Positions 44,263 through 57,575 are shown, counted from the first letter of the stretch. The stretch: DNA of 64,000 bases from Schistosoma mansoni (GCF_000237925.1 NC_031495.1:558001-622000), one strand, 5' to 3'. The notes: generated by a model not told the origin, from the sequence alone. A program made the numbers and translations.

Positions 44263-44402
44263 TAGAGTGAAAAGCTTGCCCACTTCTTTCTGATATTCAT
44301 TTATTCTTTGGTCGGTCTCAATTCATATTAATAATATTTCAAAAATACAAAATGGTATATTCTGATAAGTTATGAGAGAATATTTAATCTGATAACCTTG
44401 TA

Positions 44403-44915
44403 TTTATTTATCTGTTTTCTTTTAAAAACACAAACGTTGGTACAAGGAGGCCCCAAATAGATATGCGCCACAAAAATCATTTGATTTGTGTGAGGGATGG
44501 GATACTGCACGGGCGCAAAAACTGAAGCGGATGGTTTTATTAGAAGGCCACTCACTGAGCCTTTGACCTAAAGGTCTAATCCATAAGGTAGTGGGACAAC
44601 GTTATGAGGTGCAGTCCGATGGTAGTCTGTGACCAACAATAAGTTCATACGCCTTTTGTTCCCTCAGAATCCTGGAGCCCATGTACACAATTGGTTTGAA
44701 ATCCAGGTTTTCCAAATCTCCTACGTGGATCCTAAGTATCCACCAACCCGGACATTCGCTTTTCGCCCTCTCAATTTCATAAAAAATAACCTCATCCCGA
44801 GAAGGCAGTAAGTAAGACTTCTGTGGTAGTTACTGTATATACGTGACTATATGAGAGCATTTGGAGAGGAAGAGCTAACTCTTCTCACTTTCCGCCATAC
44901 CAAAGTATTTAGGGT
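44403..44915 (-). repeat. SINE-like ~520 bp repeat, copy 7
   Basis: Inverted, the most diverged long copy. Tail complement tatttatttatctg at 44401 and accaaagtatttagggtc at the far end. Confidence 0.65.
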
Positions 44916-45069
44916 CATTTATAAAAACAATCACTACTTGAGTAGCTATACACTTAGATAAATTCAATCATAAATTGTCGATTATATATTTTGTACTTTG
45001 GTTAAATTATCAGAAGAGCTTAGTTCAAAGATTTCTGTCTTATTATTGTATATTATCTGATTAAAAATG

Positions 45070-45072
45070 GTA

Positions 45073-45110
<38 letters not shown>

Positions 45111-45128
45111 ATATATATATATATATAT
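45070..45128. repeat. (CTAT)n then (AT)n microsatellite
   Basis: About ten CTAT units followed directly by about nine AT units. Confidence 0.95.
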
Positions 45129-45219
45129 TCAATATAGTAAATGATCATTTGTTAATTCATGAAAGATACTAACGAGAAAATCTGTCTGTTGTAATAATTT
45201 TTCAATAATAAGTAGAATA

Positions 45220-45630
45220 ATTCTATATAGTTGAGATCATGAGTCAATTGAAGCCAGACCACCATCGAAAACCTGGGAGCACTGGACAGTCATTTCGTCC
45301 TATTATGGGACTCCTCAGCAGTGCGCACCTCGCGAGATTCGAACCGAAAACCTACCAATCTTGCGCCAGAGCACCTAACCGATAGGCGACTGTGCCGGCA
45401 TCCAACTTCAATCAATCCACGATATTGAGCAATCATTCACCAATGTCTTCAGTGAGTTGATATCTCCCAATAGACCTGGTTGAACTCCACTGGTTACTGC
45501 TTCTCACTAGAACTACAAGAAGTAACTCATGAAGCCAGTCACTAGTGAGCATATGATCATTATCAGAAGGGGGGTTTTGTGGAGATTTTAGTAATTTTTT
45601 ATATAGTTAAGATCATGAATCAATAATAAG
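45220..45630 (-). repeat. Family B hammerhead SINE, near-complete unit
   Basis: On the minus strand: a leader (45580 down to 45400), a tRNA-like head (45400-45330), the compact-type hammerhead at about 45278-45327 (GCACTG-CTGAGGAG, GTCC/GGAC, CGAAA, GTC-CAGTGC), and a tail. Part of the tail recurs at ~45600-45620, the start of a second unit. One core difference: CGAAAT for CGAAAC, and stem III has lost its palindrome. Confidence 0.7.
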
Positions 45631-46689
45631 TAGAATAAATTGATAATACAGTTTGATAGCCAAGTCGTAACAATGTTATGAAATTAAACTTAATTTTACA
45701 ACTGTTATAATTGTATTTTTGCTATATAAACGACCCAGCTATTCCTATTGCTTAGTATTCTTATACGATGACACTCGACAAGACCCCAAAATCAGAACAC
45801 GTTGAACTGGAATGAAATTGTATTCAAAATAACAATGGTATGTGAACAGCAATCACTAGTTTAAATAACGTTCATATACTTATAGTATATACATAAGAAG
45901 CTTCTAGATTTTTCTCCAATAATATGCCCGGGCTGATCGGTTTAGAACTAGCCAATCAGCGCGCAGCAACACCATCATGCATGAAACATGCATACATGCA
46001 TACATGAAACATCCAATCTATGTCCCACTAACAACAACGTGACAAGATTGATTTGTCGAGTTGAAGTTAAAGATGTTCTGAATATGAATATTCAATTTGT
46101 TAAGGAACAGCATTTCTAATTGACCTATGGATGCTCATTTTGATATTTAACAGTATTTCAAAACAACGGAGAGGTAGACACTGATGGTATTATTCAGAAC
46201 GTTAATGAAATAAAGGAAATTAACAGAAAGTCTCGAACATAGGATTCTTAATAGTGGGTTTTCGCCACCGATCTAAATGTTCGCCATTGTATCTTCGAGT
46301 ACCATCCTTCAGCTAGTTTAACCATGATTAACCTCCTATGTACCACTCATATGTTTACACGGAGTAGTCATGTAGTGAAAAATAGAAAAGTGGGGTATTC
46401 GAATAGCGCGTTGAACAGTAGTTATGCAATATTGTGTTAGAGTCCCCTTTCTCTACCGCATGGCGGGAAGCAGTTGTGAGTGTTTATAGTCATGTGTTGT
46501 TTACACTCTTCTGCTATTGTGATCTGATAAGTCTAACTTTGCTAAGTACTTTCACCCATTCCAAATCACGAACAAGTCTTCTGGTAAGGGTAGTGAATGG
46601 CTTTTAGTGCGCCATTTAGTCTGGTCGAGTAATCTGTACATAGGCAGATAATTCAATTAAGCTTGTTGACAATTACAATCGGTGCTTCC
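45631..46689. other. Intergenic, nothing firmly recognised
   Basis: Short tandem catacatg repeats at ~45975-46005. The 46360-46640 stretch may belong to the gypsy relic that follows. Confidence 0.35.
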
Positions 46690-47345
46690 TATTCCGAAAA
46701 GTGTGCTGGTTCAATAACTGCTTTCTTTCCAGGACAGTCTAATTTTCGTTCAACAATAGACAAGGCTGCATAGGGTGTTGGTCGTTTAGATCGATAAGCA
46801 GGAGTAGCTCCAGTTCTGAGAATTAGTAGTGGATTGGGATCCGTGCATTCTCTCAATTTTTCTGTCGACACGTGGCGTTGTCTTTGTAACAATATTCTTC
46901 AGGCTTCTTTCCTGTGACTCAGCGGTTCTGACTCGGTTGCAAGTATCATCAGTCGAATGGTATGCTAGTTGTAGTGTTCCTATTAGATCTAGCCCCAATA
47001 AATCGAGTGCTGGATTATGTGTAGGGTACTCTGTTACATTTATTGTTGCGTCACTCTTGAACACAATTCAGGGTATTTCTCCGACAATATTTAAACTTGC
47101 ACCGGAAGCACTGTTGGCTGACTGTATCGTTAGGTTCACCAAAGGTTTACCAATGTCCTTCCATGTTTCTGGACTGATGAGAGTAATGTCAAATGTTGTA
47201 TCAATTTGAAGGCGAATTTGATGTTTATTAACATCAAAATGTGCATATTTTCTTCGGGAGTAACTTTATGTCCGGTTATGACCTACTAGTATTTTGTTAA
47301 ATAAAGCACCAGATCTGTAATTCTTGAAACAGCATTTAGATAGAT
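46690..47345 (-). mobile_element. Gypsy relic, protease to RT start
   Basis: The minus strand reads LQIDTTFDITLISPETW (protease), then PALDLLGLDLIGTLQLAYHS and, after a frame change, LRTGATPAYRSKRPTPYAAL, the conserved entry to RT. It ends near EPAHFSE. Same family as the 60.1 kb element. Several stops and frameshifts. Confidence 0.65.
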
Positions 47346-48207
47346 GACGTTGATTTATTGTTCCTCTGAAGACGGGTGACAGCTGGTTGTTCATGCTTTG
47401 TGGCTTTTGTTAGTGGGAACATCTATTTGCTTGCTGTGTGAACGTATGGTGGCTGGCCATTGAATTCGATTATGGAGGTATTGTGTTTTAAGTTCACCGA
47501 TTACTACATGGTCATGTTTGGACACTAATCAATTTCATTTAGAATCCTGGTTTAGATATCAGCTTTAACAGAAGATTGGAGGCTGGATACAAACACAGGA
47601 CACTTAAAATGATCTTCTGTCATTCTCGATCATTTGAAAAGCTCACGTTCGTAATTCACTAGACTTTCATCTTTCTCCCAGTCATCATCACTGGCTTATG
47701 TTATCTTGAAGCACTAATAGCTAATATTGAAAAAATATGACATTTCACTATGGATATGCAACAGGAAATCAGTTTTTGCATTAAAAGAAAACTCCCTTCG
47801 GTTCTTCGGAAGAATGATACATTTGATTGTTCCCACTTGTGTTCTCCTTCACTATAATACAACCGGTTATTCCGTGAAAGTCAATAACGAGAGCTAGTGT
47901 ATAACACCATAACACAGAGAGAAGACAAATCATGGGAAAACTTTATATTCATTATAGAACAAGCAGAATAAATCGAAATAGTTCAACGTCCTATATGCAG
48001 CAATAGAAACATCACTTACAGAAGTTTCGGAAAAATCCATTTAGTGAATCACATAGGAAGAAAGCAATTTTGGTTACAATTTTTAGTATTGCAAATCAAA
48101 TGTGAATGATCTTGTGATCCCAATAACAGTTTCACATAACAAAAGATAACACTCATGGACAATCATCAATGAATGTGTATAGACAACTACATATCCATTT
48201 GTTCCTC
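47346..48207. other. Downstream of the TMBIM-like gene, nothing firm
   Basis: Includes a possible decayed terminal repeat near 47855-47960 (cactataata, gtgtataacacc) of the 40.5 kb element family. Confidence 0.35.
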
Positions 48208-51200
48208 TCAAATACATTGGCTTGTTTTATTAAATACATTGCATATAAGTGAGATTTCACTTGAAATGATCATATTCATCCAAATAATTATTGTTGCAAG
48301 TACTAATCCAAATAGAAAATATTGATCATCTCGAAAACCGAATCGTTTATCACCTGAAAAAATTGCTTGAGTTGCAATTGCCAATTCCTGAAATCAATGT
48401 ACATATTGATCAGTATCATGCTTTTACTTCAATCATCTAAACCCATGTGTATAACCATAGTTCAACTTATGTATGTTACTGTCAATTTCAATGACGGCTA
48501 GGACTAAACACAAAATATTATAATTAGAAGGGTGAATTATGGAGATTTTAGTAATTTAATGATTGAATTCATTTTATGGCTAGGAAACATGGAAGCATTG
48601 GATCGAACAGTTATGGGTTCGAATCTCGTGGGTGAGATCGTGGATGTACATTGTCAAGTAGTCCCATACTAGGACAAAATATTATAGTTTATGTCAGCGT
48701 TTACCTTAATGCTATTTTTCTCTATTATTTAGTTTGCTAACTTGATCATCTGAAAATGATTAATGCAAAAGCATTCTGTGAAATTGTAGTGAGTTATTTA
48801 AGAATGGATGTGTGTGTTCTTAATAGCCCACCTACTTCACCATTGTATTTGTCAACTGGTCAATATCCATTCCCTAAATCTTCCTTCAGTACATCACAAT
48901 ACCAGATAACAGTACACAAGTACTTTCTACTCATCATGACATAGTTCACATAATAATTGTGTAATTCATGTAAAAGTATTCTGTAGGTGAGAGTTCTCAC
49001 GTATACTCATCAGTCGATGTAACACTGATCATAATGAAATAGTGAACAGTGAATTGTTTCTTTTATATGGTTTTTCAGAAGCACATATCCATTAACATTT
49101 CACAAATGGAATACTGCAGCTTTGAGTTTCGTGAATAGTCCTCAACCAGAATAAACATCTAGTTAACGTTCGTTCGTACACATCTCCCAATTCGACCGTT
49201 TCGCCATTTAACAATCCATTAGTTTATAATTTTCAATGTTAATCCAATTGAGATCACTCGATTGTGAATAGCATATACAGAGTATAATTTAAAAAACGCC
49301 CTCATCTAATTACATTTGCACATTTACCCAGAACCTTGAACAAATATGCGTTTCAACATTACAACATTAATCATCTGTCATTAATTAAAGTGTAATACAG
49401 TGTTAAGTTCCATGTAACTGGAGACCTTGAAAACTTGACCCTGACGATACGGTGACTAAGTTCCGGTCACTCTACTGTAACTGATTAGTGTATCTTCAAA
49501 CAAACAACTGCTCAAAACAGTGGTGATATTTAATTAGAAATACTAGGAATAGAATTTACAATGCTACGTAATAAATCTTCGACGAGGAACAAAGGTATAA
49601 AGAATATCTAAACCCTTGATGAATTTCAGATACAAGCTGGTAGTGAAATCTCGGGCACATATTTCATCTTAACGGAACTCAGACTCAAACTGATCATGAC
49701 TTCTAGAAAGAAAAAAACACTGGTAGACAGTATATTCTAAATGCAATTAACTTGTCATAACATAGGGAGTGAAGACAATCGTTCAGTGGGTCCATATTTA
49801 GAGGTAAACAATTTTCAATTGATCATATCAACGACACTACAATTATCAACCAGAAAACGTGATAGCAAGTATTTGAGTTATACTTCTGAATCACTTACAT
49901 AGATGATTGTCAGTAGCATTCCAAATCCAGAAATAATCAAGATTACCTATTCAAAAATGATAATAATAATAATAATTATTATTATTATACAAATTGAAAT
50001 TTATCGGGATGAATGATTGTAGATTTACTCTTACTATTCAGTGACAATCAGAGGCATCATTCTTCTCTCAGTACCAGGAAGCGTTTTCAACAGGGTGTTG
50101 TTAAACAGAGTGAGAGACTCCGTAGATGCCCAACGTCGAGACCATCAGGATAGATTCCGTGAGGATCGATAGTGTACACACAAAATCGCAACTGTACAGA
50201 TTATTGTGGAAAAATCAATTGAATGGAATTCATCACTCTACACCAACTTCATTGACTACGAGAAGGCATTTGATAGCGTAGACAGGAAAATACTACTCAG
50301 GCTACTTTGACACTACGGCGTGCCTGAGAAGATAGTCAATATCATAAGGAATTCCTATGATGGATTATATTGCAAATTCGTGCATGGAGGACAGCTGAAG
50401 GACTCGTTCGAGGTAAAGGCCGGTGTCATGCAAGGTTGCTCACTCTCACCTCTCCTCTTTTTCCTGGTGGTCGATTGGATTGTGAAGACGTGAACATCTG
50501 GGGGAGAGCATGGGACATAGTGGACAGCTAGGATGAAGTTGAACGATCTGGACCTCACAGATAATCCGGCTCTTCTATGACACGCGCACCAACAAATGCA
50601 GGAGAAGACGATCAGTGTGGTAGCAACCTCAACAGGAGTAGGCCTCAACATACACAAAAGGAAAAGCAAGAATCTCCGATGCAACAGCATACACCAATCA
50701 AATCACACTTAATGGAGAGGCTTTGTAGGATATGAAAACCTTCACATATCTGGGCAGCATCATTGATGAAGGAATCGGATCTGATGCAGATCAACAGCAG
50801 CATATTTACAACTGACAAGCATCTGGAACTCAAAACCATCGTCTGTCAAACAACACCGAAGTCAGAAATTTCAATACAAATATCAAGACAGTTCTAGTGT
50901 GCTGGGCCGAGACCTGGAGAACAATGAAAGCCATCATCCAGAAGGTACAACTGTTTATTAACAGTTGTCCATGCAAAATGCTTCGAAGCTTTTGACCAGA
51001 CACTATCAGCAACAACTTACTGTGGGAGAGAACAAACCAGATTCTAGTGGAGGAAGAAATCAGGGAGAAGTGCTGGAAGTGGATAGGACACACATTGAGG
51101 AAATCACCTAACTGCGTCACAAGGCAAGCTTTCACATGTAACCCTGAGGGTCAACTTAGAAGAGGAAGACCAAAGAACACATTACTGTGAGAAATGGAGA

Positions 51201-54200
51201 CAGACATTGGAAGAATGAACAACAATTGGAAAGGAATATAAAGGAAGGCACAGGACAGAGTGTGTTGGAGAATGCTAGGTGGCGACCTACGCTTCTTTTC
51301 GAGAAACAGGAGTAAGTAAGTAAAATAAATTCAGTGACAATAAATGTTAATGACTAACATTAACTGAATATTCACTGCAAATCTGAGAGCATCTAACTAG
51401 TGATCCAGGACAACAGTCAACAAATTTATGTGTTGATATGGTATTTTGATTCGGTCAACATTAATTGTATTGATTCTACCGCTTCAATATCAGTCGTATT
51501 AACAAACATAAATTGGTGGTAGCTAGAAAATATCATAAGGATGTTCGTGTATTCAGAACGGCTAGCTTACCAATAAACAATTGTGAAGGGATGACATTGA
51601 TGTTTGTTATGAATAGGAAAGAAAGAAATGAACATGAACTATTGAGTGTATTGTTTTTAACATCTAATTGTTAGATATCAAACTCCATAACACAATATCT
51701 TACTGATTTATCCCCAATAAGACAAATACCAAATAACATTGTTCAAACTATAAAATTATTCAATAATCAAAATCTCACTTACATTATAGCAACTAAAATG
51801 ATTCAATACAATGAGAACGATATAAACTACTGCTTGTAAAGTGAATATAACAGTAAAGAATGTATAGAAAGATCTTTGTATATCGAATCGTTTTAATCCG
51901 CCGAATAATAAAGTCAGTAACGTGATTCCTAATGTAATAATCCAACTACTTGGAATCCATAAAATTTCCAATCCAGAAAGTGGCCTTGAAGCTGGGATCG
52001 AGAGAATCATCGACTATCAAATAAAAATGAACAAATTAAATGAGAATCAACGTGACAGATGATCTATCATCCAAATAATCATTAATTATTTGGTTGAATG
52101 TAACAGATATGTAGTAATATTCGACAGAATGGTGTAGATCATGAAGGTAGATGATCTCTATCGAATGACTCAGGGCCTACTCGAGTTAGACGGGAATGGT
52201 GTGACGAACCACTTTACGTCGAAGACACACCTCACAGTCCACACCTTATGCGGATTGCCCCTTCGATATATCAAATTACTATGGACGCTTTGAAGACTGT
52301 AAAACACTAAGGACGTTATTATTGAAATATATTAGTTAGGGTAGGTACAAGCGACACTGTGACCACCACCATCACATGAACCAGTCCATGCTGTACGATT
52401 AACTGATGAGCGTCGGCTGTCCGTGACTTTGATAGGGATCGACGATCTGTTCGATATGCGGTGATTCAACTGCCGTATGATTTGGCTAGAGCTCAGTGAC
52501 ATTTAACTGGCCCGACAATGGGAATCAACAATAAAGTGGAAAATGTAACTTTGAAATCCCCCACTGTGTTGTTTGTTACTCCACATTTATTTGAATGTTA
52601 GTAATTGAGAAATATATTGAACCAAGATATGAGTGAGCATTGGTTGACAAATTACTATATCGGCTTATCTCACTGAATCACGATAATCAATTATAGATGT
52701 ATGAAGAGTCAATTCGAAGATGGCTGACTGATACATTTTATCCAACTAAAATATGTCTACTAATCTAAATGACTAATCATTGCGTTGCATTCAGTATGCT
52801 TTGATGGTTGTATGCGATTAACAGGAAGGTCTAGAACTAAGTGTCGTACTACCAGATAGTCGTCAATATAATGAATGTGGTGTATTGACTAGTATCAACT
52901 ATTAAAAACACGTATGTTCAAGGTTTCCTTCTGAATGTATTCAACTACCGAACATCAGCTACAAAGTCAATTTCGGAATGAGATATCAACTTTACATAAT
53001 TCATCATGGAAAATTCTAGAACCTAATGAAAAGGATAACCTAAGCACTCTTCACTCACTCAACTAATTGGGATGAAATGTAACCGTGTGGTTAATCAACC
53101 AGTCATTTGGTCTGTATTAAAAGAGAATTAACCTAAATATATACTATCGAAATAGATATTGTGACATCAAATCATATAATGGTGATAATGATCAATATTC
53201 TCAAGTATCGTTCTTAGCTACTTACACTAAATACCAATAGTATGTAGTTCCATGGAAATTTAAATTGTAGTTGTGGTACGAGACCCATCTCCAAATCAAT
53301 GAAGAGTCCTAAAAAGCTGTAGTAATACACAGTAAATACAGATTGAAATACACTAATGTGAAAAATTAAAACGATAAGCAGCATAAAGTTCAGACTGATG
53401 GAGAAATAATGACTGATATTTTAAAGATGGAACGATATATTGATAGATATGAGTAAATCATGTACAGATTATGATAGTTATCCATTGAATGAAATGGATA
53501 ATGGTTATCTTATATCACGGATTCACCAGTCTCAAATGTGAACAACCTGATTTTGACTAAATTGTGTTAGGGTGAATTGATGACTATGAAGCAGGGGTTA
53601 CAATTTGATACTGTTATATCCTTTCACCAAGCCAACCTAAACAATCATAATTTCGGCAACATTGAAATCCCAGTCTTAATAGAATACACTCAGGTGTTAA
53701 GTTCGCTTGTATTTTCTGTCCTTATTCTCTCCTAATTCAACTTATCATAACGTAAATAAATAAACCATACAATTAATAACTTACAAACATAGCCCAACAA
53801 ACCAGTTTTGGGATTGTAACCATTTCTTGAATGCATCACTTAATGTAAATAGAATCAAATGTTCGGATGATTCCAAATGAATAAAATGAACTTACGATAA
53901 TAATAAAGGAAAATGCATTACCCATATGATTAGTAGTTGTAGCAAAGCTATAGCACTTGCCTTACAAATTAAGTATCATACTTTTTCGGGTTTTGTTTTA
54001 ATAAATTACCTTATTATAAAAATCGATACTGGTTACTTGTTGATTTGGTTCTATTCTAATCTAGATATTCATATTATGATGTAATTGAATAAATAAACAA
54101 ATCAATCAATAACCTACTTGGTTACTATTCAATTCTGTTAAATAATTTTCTTTATGTTTTTCAACTGGATCTAAAAAGAATATGAAAGTAAAACTAATGA

Positions 54201-55331
54201 AATTGATTTTATGAACAAAGATGGATAGTTGAACATTAACTCTGAGATGCGTGGATATCCATCTGACGAGTCACAAATAGGATGAAACGCACATCAAATT
54301 GGATTTCACTATTAACCACGATCCATCTTTACTTATAGTTTCTGTGAAAAAGGCAACATCGAAGCAAACCATACACTATGTACATATGTCAATAAGAGAT
54401 AGACTGATCCATTATAGTCCTAAGCAACAATGAGAAGATACATGTTAATAACACCAAATGCCTCCAAGTTAATAATTCTTTCTATTCAATCAATATTATT
54501 CACTTACATTTCATTGTAACAATCAAATTATTTCTGATTGACAATTTTGAATAATGGTAAGAGTACTACTTATAGTGATATGATTAACAGTAGTATTTTG
54601 ATAAGTGTTGAAACTGTATAGATAATAGAGAATGAATGTTGATTTGCAATTGCAATTTATTTATTAATATAAAAGGAGATATAATGATCTTTGTACTATA
54701 ATACAATTAGTCGATCAGATGAATTCTTTGAAAGATTAGACTAAGGTTTAACAGATAATCAGGGTATAGATATTGTTGAGAAATAATTCAACTAATACTG
54801 ATATGAAGGTACAAAGTTAATGGTTGTAATATGATTGACATGGCGGCGTTTTAGGTAAGTTATATACTTACTTACTAACGCCTATTGCCCCTAGTAAAGG
54901 AGCACGGACCGCGCACCAGTTCTGGTTAGCGTTTTCTCAGCGAGTTAGTTTTCAACAGGATGGAGTCGCCAACCCCATGCACAACCCTCCTCCTTTACCC
55001 GGGCTCGGGTCCGGCAGTAACTCTATAAGAGCTACAGGCAGAGTTAGACATCATATAAACTAAACTATAATTTACGAGAGAATTCTTTGACACAATAGAG
55101 AGAAAACAATAAAATAAAATGAAGAGAAGATAAACTGAAGACGATTCAACAATACAATTGAAAACATATGGAAGATATTTAAAAAGATGATGTGAGAATA
55201 TGTGACCATTTTTATTGAGTTTGTTTAATTCAATGAGATCGATAATGAATAGAAGACATAGTGTTTAATTGTGTTGAAAAATTACCTAGAATGGAATTCA
55301 CAGTGATTATGATGTTTATTTCCTTCTTCCC
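48208..55331 (-). CDS. Diverged Bax-inhibitor-1/Lifeguard (TMBIM) protein, 5' incomplete
   Basis: Eight exons chain in phase: 55331-55286, 54170-54118, 53955-53896, 53825-53785, 53394-53226, 52013-51783, 49946-49899 and 48387-48208 (TGA). The 275 visible residues contain about seven hydrophobic helices. [12 protein letters not shown] matches the family's FPW-LL motif after helix 2. [22 protein letters not shown], and [20 protein letters not shown] then match the regions LGIT, the middle helices and YDTQ-GG-x-EEYIF in order. TMBIM proteins are ER/Golgi calcium-leak and anti-apoptotic membrane proteins. Both usual helix aspartates (in YDTQ and LYLDI) appear replaced. The assignment is from pattern memory; the small exons at 53.8-54.2 kb are the least certain. 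No start codon found; more exons probably lie further right. Confidence 0.6.
48540..48690 (+). repeat. Decayed family B SINE
   Basis: gggttcgaatctcgtgggtg followed by agtcccatactaggacaaaa is a ruined head and hammerhead. The preceding gaagcattgg stretch is in the opposite orientation, so the copy is rearranged. In the last TMBIM-like intron. Confidence 0.5.
48691..49898. other. Intron sequence, nothing recognised
   Basis: Last intron of the TMBIM-like gene, AT-rich. Confidence 0.4.
50020..51325 (+). mobile_element. SR2-like RTE LINE, RT half to 3' end
   Basis: Reads [20 protein letters not shown], then [33 protein letters not shown], then [19 protein letters not shown] where the RT catalytic F/Y-A-D-D should be, so the active site is lost. 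It continues to the C-terminal [13 protein letters not shown] region and a 3' gtaagtaagtaaa tail at 51310. Several stops. 5'-truncated before the endonuclease. It is antisense in an intron of the TMBIM-like gene. Confidence 0.8.
51326..51782. other. Intron sequence, nothing recognised
   Basis: TMBIM-like gene intron. Confidence 0.4.
52014..53225. other. Intron sequence, unassigned GC-richer block
   Basis: 52090-52530 is richer in GC and may be an old insertion (cgacgatctgttcg, gtcacagtgtcgc), without readable protein. The rest is AT-rich. Confidence 0.35.
54205..54436 (+). repeat. Family A hammerhead SINE, decayed, head lost
   Basis: Ribozyme region at about 54255-54304: CTGACGAG, stem II weakened (gtca/ggat), TGAAAC, GCACATC. 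The tail follows the 20.5 kb copy (catctttacttat, then gacctgatc-like positions) to ~54436. In an intron of the TMBIM-like gene. Confidence 0.6.
54437..54864. other. Intron sequence, nothing recognised
   Basis: TMBIM-like gene intron, AT-rich. Confidence 0.4.
54865..55050 (-). mobile_element. Mini-element: SR2-like 5' UTR fused to 3' end
   Basis: On the minus strand the 5' leader seen at 5915-6070 (ctctgcc-gta, tatag-gttact, acgctaaccag) runs directly into the 3' end of the same LINE (gtccgtgctcctttac, aggcgttagtaagtaag). The whole ORF is missing. Confidence 0.6.
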
Positions 55332-55939
55332 CTACTATATGATGTTACAAATATATAAATAGGTTATATTAGTTGATTGCTGAGTCGTGACCACTGTTGT
55401 GTTTGTCTAATCTGTTGAATGTTGATCAAATCTTACCAATCAACTTGTAGTGCACCTACTAATCTAAGCAACTTGATGTCGAGTGGATTATTTGTAATAT
55501 AAGTTGATTGGAAGAGATTGGCAAGAAATTCTGGACTCAAGTTTCAAGCTAGTTGACACTCGTTAACAAGGAGTACTTAAAATGTTCATTTATAGAATTC
55601 GTTTATCACTGAGAAATAGTCAACTATGGCAGTCGTCACCATTCAATGATCGACAATGAAACATTTCAGTTCGATGACTAGTTAATCGTTACCAGAATAG
55701 TTTAGTAGTAATGCCGCGAATGTTGTAACTGGATAACGCTGGTTCAAGCCCACTAGAGATTGCTAGTGTGATAAGATCATAAAAAGCCCTCTCGGCCTCC
55801 ACCACAGCTTCAATATTATTTCTGTACTCGGGTTGTGTAAATTTATCATTTTTATTATGGATGTGTCCCTACAATACTCATACCACTGAACAGCCGAAGT
55901 TTCAGTAACATCTGCGATTATTGCAGCCAATGTTACTAG
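55332..55939. other. Unassigned, with a tRNA-like B box
   Basis: ctggttcaagcccactag near 55740 looks like a pol III B box of an unplaced SINE. 55780-55940 may already be part of the gypsy element. Confidence 0.35.
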
Positions 55940-56145
55940 TGCTCTCGTGGTCGAGAGACAGACAACCCCGACTGGTGCTGGTATCACAACCAGTACGGTA
56001 AATCCTCTAGAAATTGCAGGAAGCCCTGCAATTATCCGACCCCAAAATCGAGTGACACGAAAAACAGTTCGGGAAACTTCTCAGCCGGCACGCGTTAACG
56101 GCAACCGTAGCCGGCGAACACAGCCGTCTGTTATACGTCACGGAT

Positions 56146-56772
56146 GTGACTACGAGAGTTCGCTACCTCGTCGACACTGGCGCAGAAGTTAGCGTTCTTC
56201 CAGCAAATCCCGACGACAGACTTCGCGAGTCTGTTTTAAGTTTACAGGCGGCAAACGGAAAGCCGATCGCTACTTACGGTAAAAGGTACGTCTACCTTAA
56301 CGTGGGTTTACGCAAACCCATACACTGGATTTTCGTGGTTGCAGATGTCTCTATGCCAATCATTGGTATAGACCTGTTACAACACCACAATCTACTCATC
56401 GACACACGCTCACGAAGGTTAATAGACGGAAACACTAAGTTATCCGTTTGCGTAACTCCTTGTTCCGGTTGCAGGTTATCCCCAGTCACGATTAAACACA
56501 CCATAGACCCCTCGTACCAATCAGTACTCGACAAATACCCCGGGATATACCAATCGCCATCGAAATTACCTTGTGTAACCAGCAATGTTACACATCACAT
56601 CTCTACTACAGGACCACCTGTATTCTCGAAAGCCCGAAGACTCGCTCCCGAGAAGCTTAGGTTAGCTAAAAACGAATTCGACCATCGAATAGTCCATGGG
56701 CATCCCCATTGCACATGGTCCCTAAAAAGGACAGCAATGATTGGCGTCCAACTGGTGATTATCGGCGTCTGA
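56146..56772 (+). pseudogene. Gypsy protease and spacer segment
   Basis: Protease catalytic motif LVDTGAEVSVLPAN near the start and a second motif MPIIGIDLLQHH around residue 65-75. The frame runs to [18 protein letters not shown] at the RT entry, then a ~25-base loss shifts the frame and the ORF ends in foreign sequence. Cleaves the Gag-Pol precursor in related elements. Confidence 0.75.
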
Positions 56773-57404
56773 ATGCTAAAACCATTCCCGATCGTTACCC
56801 GCTGCCTCATATTCACGATTTGACAGCTACCTTGAAAGGTACAACTGTCTTTTCGAAAATCGACCTGGTTAAAGCTTATAACCAAATACCGATGGCACCT
56901 GACGACATTCCTAAAACCTCCATCATCACTCCTTTCGGTCTTTACGAATTTCTACGAATGCCTTTTGGTTTAAGAAATGCGGCTCAAACCTTCCAAAGGT
57001 TTATCGACGATGTCTTCCGAGGTCTCAACTTCGTACATGCGTATGTTGATGACTGTCTAATAGCAAGTCCGGACAGAGAATCGCATCTCAAGCATCTGTA
57101 CATTGTTTTCGATCGACTCCAAAGGCATGGCATTACTGTCAACATTCAGAAATGCCAAATCGGGACTAACTCCTTAGACTTCTTAGGACACACTATTGAT
57201 GCTCAAGGCATCCGACCCCTTAGGAGCAAAGTGGCGGCCATTCTGGATTACCCAGAACCGACCACGATCAAGCACTTACGAACTTTTAACGGACTCGTAA
57301 GTTTCTATAGACGGTTCATACCCAAATGCGCATCCCTTATGAAACCATTAACCGATCAGCTTCGTGGAAATGCGAAATCAATTAGTTTAGACGACACCGC
57401 ATGA
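56709..57404 (+). pseudogene. Gypsy reverse transcriptase segment
   Basis: 231 codons: [34 protein letters not shown] (catalytic Asp52), [20 protein letters not shown] and [10 protein letters not shown] (YVDD at 112-115), then the RT-RNase H connection PLTDQLRGN. Ends at an in-frame TGA (57402). The active-site residues are all present. Confidence 0.8.
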
Positions 57405-57575
57405 AAAGCATTCTCCACAGTTAAGGAACACATCGCTAAAGCAACCCTGCTTGCTCATCAGGACACTCGAGCGCCCATTAGTATCGCCGTAGACGCATCC
57501 GACTCAGCAATCGGAGGAGTCTTACAACAATGGGTTAACAACTCGTGGCAACCTTTAGGATTTTTCTCGAGACGG

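Noticed and set aside
45070-45128. CRISPR-like short repeats
   Set aside because: A simple tetranucleotide microsatellite in a eukaryotic sequence.
52400-52440. CTGATGAG hammerhead-like core
   Set aside because: No GAAA follows a plausible stem II and no cleavage triplet pairs with the upstream side; a chance match.
53896-53960. Alternative acceptor 5 bp earlier, giving a hydrophobic helix in the TMBIM-like gene
   Set aside because: It reads well alone, but shifts the next two exons into a stop codon; the acceptor giving a 60 bp exon keeps the frame.
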